NCBI RefSeq assembly: GCF_000238375.3
Contig: NZ_AHBZ03000021.1
Coordinates: 534,715 to 598,714, forward strand
Origin: Pseudoalteromonas citrea
GTDB lineage: Bacteria; Pseudomonadota; Gammaproteobacteria; Enterobacterales; Alteromonadaceae
DNA: 64,000 nucleotides
Direction of reading: 5' to 3'
Positions 36,577-44,461 of this stretch are shown here, in pieces. The translations under genes and the position numbers were made by a program. Every line of letters starts with the position of its first letter. Position 1 is the first letter of the stretch. A model generated the notes under the pieces. That model did no database searches and was not told the origin of the DNA. It worked only from the letters and a program-made list of their open reading frames with translations.

Positions 36577-38862
36577 TTACAATGCCTGAATCGTGTTTTC
36601 ATCAATAACCGCCGCAAATTCTTGTACGAACTGTACAATATTCGCGTCTTGGTTAATGACATCCACAGCTTGTTGATAACGCTGTGCATCTATTTTCTGT
36701 TGGATCAAAAATGGCGAATCAATAACGCCTGGGGCAAAATTAATATCGACCTGTACTTCATATCCATAAATTTCACTTAATGAAGCAATCAGTTTTTGCC
36801 GTAATATCGCGCTATCTAAATGCTGCTGTGAGGCATCAACATCTAACTTAATACCATTGTGTTCTTTATTAAAAATCGAATGTAACGCAAATTGTCGCAT
36901 TCTACCACCCAGACCCATACGCTTAATTAGGTGCGCCCATTCGTCTTGTTGATGGGCAAAGCGAATATCACTAATTGGGCTGGTAAAATCATCTGGTATC
37001 GTAACTTGATCAATAACCTGAGTTGCCGGTTCCGCTTTTTTTACCGGTGAGATTTGTTCTAATAACTCTGGTGCTAAATTCTCAGTTTTTGCTTTATGCT
37101 TTTGCGCAAACGGCACTTTTTTCTCTGGCTTAGCAAAAGTCTGTGCTGGCTTTACTTCAGATGTTTGTGGCGCACTATGCGCCGTCGGCTTTTTTGGCTC
37201 ATCACCTTTAGGCTGTAATAGCTGCCCAGCCCCTGAAATATTGCGATTTTGCAATATTTTCGCTATCGCTGAATTCGCATTCGCTTGCTTATACTCAAGC
37301 GAACTTTCGTCTGTCTGCGGTTGCTGAGCTATCTCATTGCCTGGTGCAGCTTCGCTTGGAGGCTCGTTAAACCCTTGTTCAACCGCTTGACTCATTACCT
37401 CATTATATTCACTGGCACTGTTATGCTCAGCATATTCTGTCTCTGGTGCGCGTGATGGTGCTTGCTCAGCTGCACCCACAGAAGTCGCGTTTGGTACCTC
37501 TGCATTTATATGCGCACTGTGCGCGGTCTGCGCTTGGGGCTGCTCAGTCGATTCACCCTGAGCCTGATAGTGCATATCGGCAGGAGGTGCACTGTGACGT
37601 GCTGACTCATCACTTGCCTGCTTGGGTTCTGCTGGCTTCGTAGCAAGTTGTGGTTGAGACGCTGGCTGTGATTGAGGTGCAGGCTGTGCTGGTTTATTAA
37701 ATAAAGCCCGTAAATCACCTACTTTTGACTTTGTCGATGGGGTGCTTGCTACTTGCGGTGCAACAGGCTGAGACATATCACTTTGCTCAAATGCCAATAA
37801 GCGCAACATCACCATTTCAAAGCCCAGTTTTTGCTCTGGTGCCCACTTTAAGTCTTTTTTACCATTGAGCAGCAATTGGTAAAATAACTGGATCTGTTGT
37901 GCATTGGTTTGCTGCATTACAGCAACCACATCGTCTTCTTCAAATTGGCTAAACTGAACAGCTTGAGGCACTAATTGTGCGAGTTGTATCACATGGCATA
38001 AAGCGATTAAATCGTCTAATACACTAACAAAATTACCATTTTTCAGTGCTATATTTGCCACTTCTTCTAATACTAATGCACCGTCTTCGCATAACACTGC
38101 AGATAACAATAATAAAGCATGTCGGCTATCCATCAAGCCTAACATTTGCTGTACAGCTTCAACGTTCAGATCACCGTTTGTTTGTGCTATTGCTTGATCA
38201 GTTAAACTCAAACCATCCCGCATACTGCCGTCGGCGGCTTTTGCCAAGATTTGTAGTGACTGAGTGTCAAAGTTTACACTTTCTTGCGGTAAAATATTCT
38301 CTAGCTGAGCTGTTATCTCACTTTGAGACAAAGCATTTAAATTAAATTGTAAACACCGCGATAAAATCGTCACTGGTAATTTTTGAGGATCAGTCGTGGC
38401 TAATAAAAATTTTACATGCCCTGGTGGCTCTTCAAGCGTTTTAAGTAACGCGTTAAAGCTGTGTTTAGACAACATATGCACTTCATCTATTAAATAGACT
38501 TTGTATCGACCTCTTGTAGGCGAATACTGTACGTTATCTAAAATTTCTCGGGTATCTTCTACTTTGGTGCGTGAGGCTGCATCAATTTCAATTAAATCGA
38601 TAAACTTGCCAACCTCTATATCTTGGCAACTACTGCACTGCCCACAAGGCGTAGAGGTGATCCCTTGCTCGCAGTTTAAGCTTTTTGCAAAAATACGGGC
38701 GATGGTAGTTTTACCAACGCCCCGAGTCCCAGTGAATAAATAAGCGTGGTGCAACCTTTGCTCATTTAATGCATTGACCAAAGCTTGCTTAACATGCTCT
38801 TGACCAACTAATTGATGAAAGGTTTGCGGACGCCATTTTCGAGCTAGGACCTGATAACTCAT
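36577..38862 (-). CDS. dnaX: DNA polymerase III tau (and probably gamma) subunit DnaX
   Basis: The clamp-loader ATPase; tau also binds the polymerase and DnaB. The AAA+ domain has Walker A GTRGVGKTT (about residues 45-53), a zinc site of four Cys (64, 73, 76, 79), DEVHMLS (Walker B) and SRCLQFN. A long Pro/Gln/Ala-rich linker runs from about 360 to 600, then the tau-specific C-terminal domain. From the ATG at 38862 it has 761 residues, longer than E. coli (643) because of the linker. That ATG has AAGGCG upstream; a TTG at 38883 is less likely. It starts two bases after the apt stop. An internal -1 frameshift site (37169-37203) should give a shorter gamma form. Confidence 0.95.
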   Translation of the reverse strand: MSYQVLARKWRPQTFHQLVGQEHVKQALVNALNEQRLHHAYLFTGTRGVGKTTIARIFAKSLNCEQGITSTPCGQCSSCQDIEVGKFIDLIEIDAASRTKVEDTREILDNVQYSPTRGRYKVYLIDEVHMLSKHSFNALLKTLEEPPGHVKFLLATTDPQKLPVTILSRCLQFNLNALSQSEITAQLENILPQESVNFDTQSLQILAKAADGSMRDGLSLTDQAIAQTNGDLNVEAVQQMLGLMDSRHALLLLSAVLCEDGALVLEEVANIALKNGNFVSVLDDLIALCHVIQLAQLVPQAVQFSQFEEDDVVAVMQQTNAQQIQLFYQLLLNGKKDLKWAPEQKLGFEMVMLRLLAFEQSDMSQPVAPQVASTPSTKSKVGDLRALFNKPAQPAPQSQPASQPQLATKPAEPKQASDESARHSAPPADMHYQAQGESTEQPQAQTAHSAHINAEVPNATSVGAAEQAPSRAPETEYAEHNSASEYNEVMSQAVEQGFNEPPSEAAPGNEIAQQPQTDESSLEYKQANANSAIAKILQNRNISGAGQLLQPKGDEPKKPTAHSAPQTSEVKPAQTFAKPEKKVPFAQKHKAKTENLAPELLEQISPVKKAEPATQVIDQVTIPDDFTSPISDIRFAHQQDEWAHLIKRMGLGGRMRQFALHSIFNKEHNGIKLDVDASQQHLDSAILRQKLIASLSEIYGYEVQVDINFAPGVIDSPFLIQQKIDAQRYQQAVDVINQDANIVQFVQEFAAVIDENTIQAL
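37169..37203 (-). promoter_or_regulatory. Candidate programmed -1 frameshift site in dnaX
   Basis: In dnaX the reading-frame codons CCA AAA AAG contain the slippery heptamer A AAA AAG in the correct phase (37195-37189). Five bases later comes a perfect stem GGCGCA/TGCGCC with a TAG loop (37183-37169). An AAGGTG element lies seven bases before the heptamer, like the ribosome-binding stimulator in E. coli dnaX. After a -1 slip the frame reads four codons (GCC GAC GGC GCA) and stops at TAG (37177-37175), inside the hairpin loop. This would give a gamma protein of about 562 residues. Confidence 0.8.
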
Positions 38863-38863
38863 A

Positions 38864-39409
38864 TTATTCGCCTTCGAACTCAACCAAGGTGAACACGTTA
38901 ATACCTAAACCTTTAACGCGCTCTTCGCCACCAAGGCCTGGTAATGAAATAACAAATGCACCGTCAGTCGCTTTACCGCCTAAACGTTCAACTAACTTTG
39001 CTGTGGCTTCAATCGTGCCACCCGTTGCTAGCAAATCATCTACCAATAATACTTTATCCCCTTCAACAATAGCATCCGTATGAAGCTCAAGTGTGTCTTC
39101 ACCGTATTCAAGTTGATAAGATTGGCTGATCACTTCTCGTGGCAGTTTACCTGGCTTACGCACGGGAATAAATGGAATACCCAATGCATATGACAAAGGC
39201 GCACCAAAAATAAAGCCTCGAGACTCCGTCCCGATGATTTTTGTGAACCCTTGATCTTTGTATTTTTCGATAAAGCAATCAATGGTTGCTTTAAGTGCTT
39301 CAGGGTTTGCGAGTAACGTTGTTACATCGCGGAACATGATGCCTGGTTTAGGGTAATCAGGGATCGTTGCGATACTGTCTGCAATTAAAGACAAATTAGC
39401 TTTAGTCAT
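38864..39409 (-). CDS. apt: Adenine phosphoribosyltransferase Apt
   Basis: Salvages adenine to AMP with PRPP. Family blocks are complete: [49 protein letters not shown], and the PRPP loop [16 protein letters not shown]. Length is 181 residues from the ATG at 39409, the typical size. The frame is open to 39550, but that stretch is hydrophobic, unlike the family, and runs through a terminator hairpin. First gene of apt-dnaX-ybaB. Confidence 0.95.
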   Translation of the reverse strand: MTKANLSLIADSIATIPDYPKPGIMFRDVTTLLANPEALKATIDCFIEKYKDQGFTKIIGTESRGFIFGAPLSYALGIPFIPVRKPGKLPREVISQSYQLEYGEDTLELHTDAIVEGDKVLLVDDLLATGGTIEATAKLVERLGGKATDGAFVISLPGLGGEERVKGLGINVFTLVEFEGE

Positions 39410-39528
39410 AATTAGGAACTTTGTTAAATAAATTATCAAAGAAGTGATTATAACAAGAATGGCCCAACATGAAATGCCAGTCGCTATGTTTATCAAAAAC
39501 AAACTAAATAACTGGTCAAACAAGCAAC

Positions 39529-39557
39529 AAAAAAGGTTGCAAAATTGCAACCTTTTT
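39529..39557 (-). terminator. Terminator after the 39-residue membrane protein gene
   Basis: Stem GGTTGC (39535-39540) with GCAACC (39547-39552), extended by A/T flanks (six A left, five T right). It lies 19 bases after the stop of the small membrane gene on the minus strand. Confidence 0.85.
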
Positions 39558-39575
39558 CATCTGGATGTCATTTAC

Positions 39576-39695
39576 TTATGCGCTTAAGCTGATCCAACCT
39601 AAAATAGCATTTAAACAACCAACCACTGCAAACACCGCTAGAAATGCAAAAAAGTATGTTGCATTGAACGGATCTTTGAAATCACCTTCAGACAT
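39576..39695 (-). CDS. Small single-span membrane protein
   Basis: A 39-residue peptide beginning MSEGDFKDPFNATYFF and ending GWISLSA. The ATG at 39695 has AAGGT eight bases upstream and a terminator follows the stop, so it looks like a real monocistronic gene. An acidic N-terminus of about ten residues is followed by a hydrophobic helix (FAFLAVFAVVGCLNAIL) with one Cys. The topology is probably inner membrane. I do not recognise a family. Small proteins of this type often tune a membrane enzyme or transporter, but there is no evidence for a partner here. Confidence 0.75.
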   Translation of the reverse strand: MSEGDFKDPFNATYFFAFLAVFAVVGCLNAILGWISLSA

Positions 39696-39773
39696 AGTAA
39701 TTACCTTAATTATTAGCACGACAAAACGGGGCACATCATAATCTATCTGATATAGTCAATAAAGGTGTAAATG

Positions 39774-40514
39774 TCAGTTTTTTGATGCAACAATTTTTAA
39801 TTCAGCCATCGCATTCAAAGTTTGCTGTGCGCCATTACATAATTGCTCATAACTGAATTGGGGTAATTGTCCTGCGATTTCTTCTACCAATGCTGTTAAT
39901 GTTATCCCTGGGTTTTGCTCTAGCTGACTAAGTAATAACGCCGTCATTGGGTTAGACGAAATAAATGCCACCTCTTCATCACTGTCTCGATACACCACAA
40001 AGTAATGTGGCTGCTCACTGGCATTATCAGGTATAAACTCTCGACTAATTTGATGCACAGGAAAAGTATATCTTAAGTTACGTGCAGTATCGCGCAGATA
40101 CAAGGGTTGAGATAGCCAGTCCGTAATATCACGGTAATCATCACTACTCTGATAGACAGCGACATCAAGTTCAACCCATTCATAATGCGCTAATTCGAGC
40201 ATAAATGCTGGGTCTTGCTCAGTTACACCATATGTATGTTGTAAAAATGATAAAAACTCTTTGCTTATATCTAAGAAGTAAGGGCTTTTACAATCATGTT
40301 GCACAAAAAATTGCCTAACAATGGCAAGCCAATTATCTTCTGCATACAAACTTTTTAGAACTGGAAATGCCGAGGCAACAAACCCTTCAATATTATTGAA
40401 AAATAACTCGTTGTAAATTTTAATTCGACGCTCAGACACATCATCTGGTTTTGCATTATCCTCGGGGTTGCGAACATGTGCCATAAATGCTTGCTGCACT
40501 TCAATAAATGACAT
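39774..40514 (-). CDS. hvfC: HvfC-like DUF2063 protein of a copper-peptide RiPP operon
   Basis: A 246-residue protein of the DUF2063 family (putative DNA-binding/partner domain), which accompanies DUF692 enzymes. The N-terminal helical domain has EVQQAFMAHVRNPE and FFNNIEGFVASAFPVLKSL; a beta-rich C-terminal domain follows (HYFVVYRDSDEEVAFISSNPMTALLL). In related HvfABC, MbnBC and bufferin systems this subunit presents the precursor to the iron oxygenase. The start overlaps the hvfB stop by one base (TAATG), so the two are translationally coupled. The symbol follows the Haemophilus naming; it is assigned by context and resemblance. Confidence 0.85.
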   Translation of the reverse strand: MSFIEVQQAFMAHVRNPEDNAKPDDVSERRIKIYNELFFNNIEGFVASAFPVLKSLYAEDNWLAIVRQFFVQHDCKSPYFLDISKEFLSFLQHTYGVTEQDPAFMLELAHYEWVELDVAVYQSSDDYRDITDWLSQPLYLRDTARNLRYTFPVHQISREFIPDNASEQPHYFVVYRDSDEEVAFISSNPMTALLLSQLEQNPGITLTALVEEIAGQLPQFSYEQLCNGAQQTLNAMAELKIVASKN

Positions 40515-41350
40515 TAAGCAACCCCTTTGCTACTCAGCTCAGCAGCTTGTAACGCATGAATATGATTTAACTCAGCAGTGAGTTCCGTAATATCAGGAAT
40601 ATTAAAGTCTCTCTCAAGCAAAGTTGGAAATACCCCATGATGCTGATATGTTTTAGCAAGCAGGTCCCAAACAGGATCACAAACCGGTGCACCATGTGTA
40701 TCAATTAATAAGTCTTCAGCCTCCACAAAATGACCTGCTACATGACCGTATGCAATACGCTCTGTGGGCATTGCTTGCATAAACGCTAACGCATCATAGC
40801 CATGGTTAATACTATTCACATATATGTTATTTACATCGAGTAGTAAATCGCACTTGGCTTCTTCTAATACTGCCAAAGTAAAGTCTAACTCTGACATCTC
40901 TTGCCCTGGTGCAGCATAGTAAGAGACATTCTCAACAACAATCTTGCGCTCTAAAATGTCTTGCACACGTCGTATTCTATCAGCAACATGACTAACCGCT
41001 TCTTCAGTGAATGGAATGGGCATCAGATCGTACATATGACCACTGCCAGAGCAGTAGCTCAAGTGCTCGCTGTACAATAAAATATTATGTTCATCGAAGA
41101 ATTTTTTTAACTCTTTAACAAATGCCACATCAAGTGCATTTGGTGAGCCTAATGACAGTGATAAGCCATGGCAAATAAACTGATGTTGCTGGGTAAGCTC
41201 TTTAAACTGTCGACCAAACTTCCCCCCCATTCTTAACCAGTTTTCGGGGGCAACCTCAAAAAATTGTGATGCGGCAGGCGGAGACAATAAAAAATCTTCT
41301 AACATTTCTCGTCTCAGCCCTAAGCCAACATTTCCTATTGGGGACTGCAA
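40514..41350 (-). CDS. hvfB: HvfB-like DUF692 multinuclear iron oxidase
   Basis: A TIM-barrel enzyme of the DUF692/MbnB family, which oxidises Cys residues in peptide precursors to oxazolone-thioamide or thiooxazole groups. Likely metal ligands are present: His61 (CHGLSLSLG), Glu95 (YSEHLSY), Glu140/Asn141 (VVENVSYY), Asp172 (LLDVNNIYVN), His203/His207 (YGHVAGH), Asp217/His219 (IDTHG) and Glu246 (LLERDFN). The 278-residue length is typical. Second gene of hvfA-hvfB-hvfC, 50 bases after the Cys-rich precursor. The reaction is inferred from the family. Confidence 0.9.
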   Translation of the reverse strand: MQSPIGNVGLGLRREMLEDFLLSPPAASQFFEVAPENWLRMGGKFGRQFKELTQQHQFICHGLSLSLGSPNALDVAFVKELKKFFDEHNILLYSEHLSYCSGSGHMYDLMPIPFTEEAVSHVADRIRRVQDILERKIVVENVSYYAAPGQEMSELDFTLAVLEEAKCDLLLDVNNIYVNSINHGYDALAFMQAMPTERIAYGHVAGHFVEAEDLLIDTHGAPVCDPVWDLLAKTYQHHGVFPTLLERDFNIPDITELTAELNHIHALQAAELSSKGVA

Positions 41351-41366
41351 TATCTTTTCTCCTTAT

Positions 41367-41390
41367 TTGGGGCAGCCAGCGCTACCCCAA
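41367..41390 (-). terminator. Hairpin between hvfA and hvfB, possible attenuator
   Basis: Stem TTGGGG (41367-41372) with CCCCAA (41385-41390), 12-base loop. No T run follows, so it is more likely a partial terminator or mRNA-stabilising hairpin that keeps the precursor in excess over the enzymes. Confidence 0.5.
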
Positions 41391-41400
41391 CATCAAGCGA

Positions 41401-41889
41401 TTAGTGTGAACCACCGCACTTACCTTCACCACACTTGCCTTCTTTTTTACCTTTTGCGTCACCGCCACATTTACCTTCGCCGCATTTACCTTCTTTTTTA
41501 CCTTTTGCGTCGCCACCACACTTGCCTTCGCCACACTTACCTTCTTTTTTACCTTTTGCGTCACCGCCACATTTGCCTTCGCCGCATTTACCTTCTTTTT
41601 TACCTTTTGCGTCACCGCCACATTTTCCTTCGCCGCATTTACCTTCTTTTTTACCTTTTGCGTCGCCGCCACATTTGCCTTCGCCGCATTTACCTTCTTT
41701 CTTTCCTTTTGCATCGCCGCCACACTTGCCTTCACCACACTTGCCTTCGCCTGCATCTAACTGGTAGCCCGCAGTCATAGTTTCAAAACCAAATGGATTA
41801 GCACTCGCTTCAGGAGCAGCTAAGCCCGCAGTACCGACTACAACAGCGCCTAACGTTAATGCAATAGAATTTTTCTTAATAGTGTTCAT
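41401..41889 (-). CDS. hvfA: HvfA-like Cys-rich RiPP precursor with 14 EGKCG motifs
   Basis: A 162-residue exported precursor. The first ~30 residues (MNTIKKNSIALTLGAVVVG to SANP) look like a signal peptide. After a short spacer come seven repeats: EGKCGEGKCG joined by GDAKGKK linkers, six linkers in all, ending GGSH. All 14 Cys lie in EGKCG motifs, the sites modified in HvfA of Haemophilus and in bufferins. The ATG at 41889 is preferred; the frame is open to 42135 but that part has no ribosome site and overlaps dusC. Copper binding or buffering is the likely role by family. No DoxX-like hvfD is seen. Confidence 0.9.
   Translation of the reverse strand: MNTIKKNSIALTLGAVVVGTAGLAAPEASANPFGFETMTAGYQLDAGEGKCGEGKCGGDAKGKKEGKCGEGKCGGDAKGKKEGKCGEGKCGGDAKGKKEGKCGEGKCGGDAKGKKEGKCGEGKCGGDAKGKKEGKCGEGKCGGDAKGKKEGKCGEGKCGGSH
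41414..41752 (-). repeat. 51-base tandem repeats in hvfA
   Basis: Seven copies of a 51-base unit (the last partial) encode the 17-residue EGKCGEGKCGGDAKGKK block. The copies differ at third codon positions (for example gccgcattta versus gccacactta), so they are not recent identical duplications. Their number may vary between strains by slippage. Confidence 0.9.
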
Positions 41890-42040
41890 GCTGGATTCTC
41901 TCTGTGAAATAAACGATTCAATGAATAGACCATATGCCCAACTAAAATCTTTCACTAAAAAGTTAAAAAAAGCAAATTTGTACTTAGAAACTCTCGCAGA
42001 GTCGTTTAAAATGGCTGCCCTTTTTGTTGTATGAAGTAAC

Positions 42041-43030
42041 ATGATGAAACTCGTTTTAGCCCCTATGGAAGGCGTAGTAGACTTTAAAATGCGCCAATTG
42101 TTAACCGATATTGGTGGCTTTGACTTATGCGTCACAGAGTTTATTCGCGTCGTCGATTTAACTTTTCCACGCCGTGTTTTTACACGCTATTGCCCTGAAC
42201 TACTAAACGAAGGTAAAACTCGTGCAGGTACACCCGTGCGAATTCAGTTGCTTGGGCAAGTGCCTCATGCTCTGGCAAGCAATGCTAGAAAAGCAATAAT
42301 GCTTGGTTCTCACGGCATTGATTTAAATTTTGGTTGCCCGGCAAAAACCGTCAATAAAAGCAAAGGCGGCGCTGTTTTACTTAAAGAACCTGAATTAATG
42401 TATCAAATCATCAAAGCAGTGCGAGAAGCTGTACCGAGTGAGCATCAAGTCAGTGCAAAAATTCGGTTAGGTTTTGATGATGACAGCAATAGCACTGAAA
42501 TCATCGATGCAGTGCAAAGTGCTGGTGCTTCGAGCTTGGCTATTCATGCCCGTACTAAACGCGATGGATATAAGCCACCGGCCTATTGGGAGAAGATCCC
42601 ACCTCTACTAAAACGATTAAGCATACCAGTAGTTGCCAATGGGGAAATTTGGCAAGTTGAAGACGCTTTATTATGCCAGCAACGCAGTGGTTGTGATGAT
42701 CTTATGCTTGGCCGCGGTGCACTAGCAACCCCAGACTTAGCTGCAAAGATTAAAGCTAAGGTTAACAACGAATGCTATGAACCGTTGCAATGGGAACACG
42801 TCATTTATCATATTCTTCATTCATCTATGCACCAAGATCCAACCGCCAGCGAAAAATATTTTTCATCTCGTACTAAACAATGGTTAGGGTACTTAAAACG
42901 GCAGTACCCACAAGCACACCACCTCTTTGATGAAATTAAAACATTCAAAGCCAAGCAAGATGTCGTAAGTGTGTTAGAGAAATATGCAAAACAACCAAGT
43001 CTTGATTCAAATCATACAATAATTGGTTAA
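42041..43030 (+). CDS. dusC: tRNA-dihydrouridine synthase DusC
   Basis: An FMN-dependent reductase that makes dihydrouridine in tRNA, DusC type (position 16 in E. coli). The TIM barrel starts KLVLAPMEGVVDFKMRQLL, with CVTEFIRV, QLLGQVPHALASNA, IDLNFGCPAKTVNKSKGGAVLL (catalytic Cys), SAKIRLGFDDD and HARTKRDGYKPPAYWEKIP. The last two match DusC rather than DusA or DusB. 329 residues. Divergent from hvfA; the genes are about 150 bases apart. Confidence 0.93.
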   Translation: MMKLVLAPMEGVVDFKMRQLLTDIGGFDLCVTEFIRVVDLTFPRRVFTRYCPELLNEGKTRAGTPVRIQLLGQVPHALASNARKAIMLGSHGIDLNFGCPAKTVNKSKGGAVLLKEPELMYQIIKAVREAVPSEHQVSAKIRLGFDDDSNSTEIIDAVQSAGASSLAIHARTKRDGYKPPAYWEKIPPLLKRLSIPVVANGEIWQVEDALLCQQRSGCDDLMLGRGALATPDLAAKIKAKVNNECYEPLQWEHVIYHILHSSMHQDPTASEKYFSSRTKQWLGYLKRQYPQAHHLFDEIKTFKAKQDVVSVLEKYAKQPSLDSNHTIIG

Positions 43031-43065
43031 AGCTGATGATAATAGTCGTTCACAGGAGAACGACT

Positions 43066-43419
43066 ATGAATACAAAGCAGACTGGGAACTACCAACTTAA
43101 GTTAAAGAATGAACTCGAATGCGTGCGGAATAAGTTCTTATCTGAACTCAAGCAGTCAAAACATCCCTATACTGGCGAGCTCGCATTGTTATTAGAGAAA
43201 AACTCACCCAATGAGTGGCTGGATCTAATTGCCAACAAACTCTCCTCTGAGCAGTTTCCTCGCTATCGACGTTTAATGCAATTAGAAGCTGCATTATGTC
43301 AGATAGAGATAGGCCAATTTGGCTATTGCTGTGATTGCGAAGCACCGCTATCACAAGAAGAGCTGCAACAAGATGCTGCAGCACAACGATGCCATCGTTG
43401 TCACCCTAAAGTGAATTAA
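43066..43419 (+). CDS. TraR/DksA family zinc-finger protein
   Basis: A 117-residue protein. The ATG at 43066 has AGGAG upstream; the frame is open 30 bases further but that start is weaker. The N-terminal ~75 residues are helical, as in the DksA coiled coil, though shorter. The C-terminal zinc finger is CCDCEAPLSQEELQ then CHRC. It may act on RNA polymerase like DksA, but acidic residues at the coiled-coil tip cannot be placed with confidence. It starts 35 bases after dusC on the same strand and overlaps the converging DUF3080 gene by 14 bases. Confidence 0.8.
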   Translation: MNTKQTGNYQLKLKNELECVRNKFLSELKQSKHPYTGELALLLEKNSPNEWLDLIANKLSSEQFPRYRRLMQLEAALCQIEIGQFGYCCDCEAPLSQEELQQDAAAQRCHRCHPKVN

Positions 43420-44401
43420 ACACAATAAATGGCATAAGTGAAAACACAGTAGCGGGGTACAAAACTGTACCTGCTACAAATTTATTTGCATCAAAATCGG
43501 TCATCCTTACTCTGGCTTGCAAAGTGACTCGCGCTTGTTGCTCTGACCACCCCTGATAATGTAAACCAATATCAATTTCCATCAATGACAAAAGCAACCT
43601 CGTTATTTCTGATTTATGGCTTGCTATACATTGTTTTGCTGTTGCAGGTAAATTGACATAAGAGTCTACCCAATTTAACCCTTGTACTAAATCACAGTGC
43701 ACTTTTAAATAACTAAGCGCAAAATGATTTGTATCCGGTACGGACAAAGCTAACGACCCTTTCTTTCCTAAGCTCGCTAACTCTTTTTGAATTTGATTTA
43801 ACGTCTCATTCGGTGACTTGCTAATACCATAGTAATAATTTAACTTACTTTGATACCATTCTTTACCATTAGGATGCTGGTAAAGCCCTAAACGCGTTCG
43901 CGGTTTATATTGCGCCAAATATGCTTTTAGCTCATTCGCTTCATCAGAAGCCTCTTCAATATAGCCACTTAAAGTGTTCCTTTCATACCTTGAGAGCAGA
44001 ATTTTGCTTTCTTTTGCATCTGAGAGCCGCTGTACAACAAATGTTGACCAATGCTCTACGCTCGCATTTTTTGTGGTTAAATTGCGCAATATATTAGTCT
44101 GTGCAGGCCAAGGTAAAAACCGCTCAGGGTATCGCTCTTGAATTTTTAGGTACGCTAACTCTGATTGCTGTGACACATCAAAACTTGTGATGTCTGCACG
44201 TTCGTAAAGAAAATGTCTTTGTTTTAAATAGGCTTCACTAAAAGGCAGAGTTAGTTTATCTGGCTCTATTACCGTTCCATCTAACACACTATTATTCATT
44301 TGCAGGCTACTACGGAGTTCATCAAATGAAATAGGTGTGTAGGAATCACAGCCAACAAGAAACAATAAGAGAAATAAAAAGTACTTCGGTGGGCATATCA
44401 T
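43406..44401 (-). CDS. DUF3080 family lipoprotein
   Basis: A lipoprotein of about 331 residues resembling the DUF3080 family. The signal peptide ends LLFLVGC, with the lipidated Cys followed by Asp (CDSYTP), which suggests inner-membrane retention by the +2 rule. The remaining sequence is mostly helical; no catalytic motif is seen. The frame also has an ATG at 44413, four codons earlier. The function is unknown. A single gene converging with the DksA-like gene, with overlapping 3' ends. Confidence 0.8.
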   Translation of the reverse strand: MICPPKYFLFLLLFLVGCDSYTPISFDELRSSLQMNNSVLDGTVIEPDKLTLPFSEAYLKQRHFLYERADITSFDVSQQSELAYLKIQERYPERFLPWPAQTNILRNLTTKNASVEHWSTFVVQRLSDAKESKILLSRYERNTLSGYIEEASDEANELKAYLAQYKPRTRLGLYQHPNGKEWYQSKLNYYYGISKSPNETLNQIQKELASLGKKGSLALSVPDTNHFALSYLKVHCDLVQGLNWVDSYVNLPATAKQCIASHKSEITRLLLSLMEIDIGLHYQGWSEQQARVTLQARVRMTDFDANKFVAGTVLYPATVFSLMPFIVFNSL

Positions 44402-44431
44402 GATTGAATTCACATAATAAAAATTAGGGCC

Positions 44432-44456
44432 AAAAAAAAAGCCCCTTACGGGGCTT
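44432..44456 (-). terminator. Terminator of the TonB2-type operon
   Basis: Stem AAGCCCC (44439-44445) with GGGGCTT (44450-44456), four-base loop, followed on the minus strand by a run of T (A at 44432-44438). It lies just after the TPR gene stop. Confidence 0.9.
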
Positions 44457-44461
44457 CTATA

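Noticed and set aside
37104-37114. Six-A run in dnaX (codons GAG AAA AAA GTG) as a frameshift site
   Set aside because: The phase gives G AAA AAA, which does not fit the slippery pattern well, and no stem follows at the right distance.
39410-39550. N-terminal membrane extension of Apt
   Set aside because: The extension passes through a terminator hairpin and has no ribosome site; the family start is at 39409.
41414-41752. Tandem repeat as a possible CRISPR array
   Set aside because: The 51-base units are in frame, encode a perfect peptide repeat and have no unique spacers.
41367-41780. Two plus-strand reading frames rich in His/Arg or Pro/Ser/His opposite hvfA
   Set aside because: They are shadows of the 51-base repeats of hvfA on the other strand; their low-complexity sequence follows from the repeat.
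41890-42135. 82-residue N-terminal extension of the HvfA precursor
   Set aside because: It would place a signal peptide in the middle of the protein and overlaps the dusC start; the ATG at 41889 fits the family.
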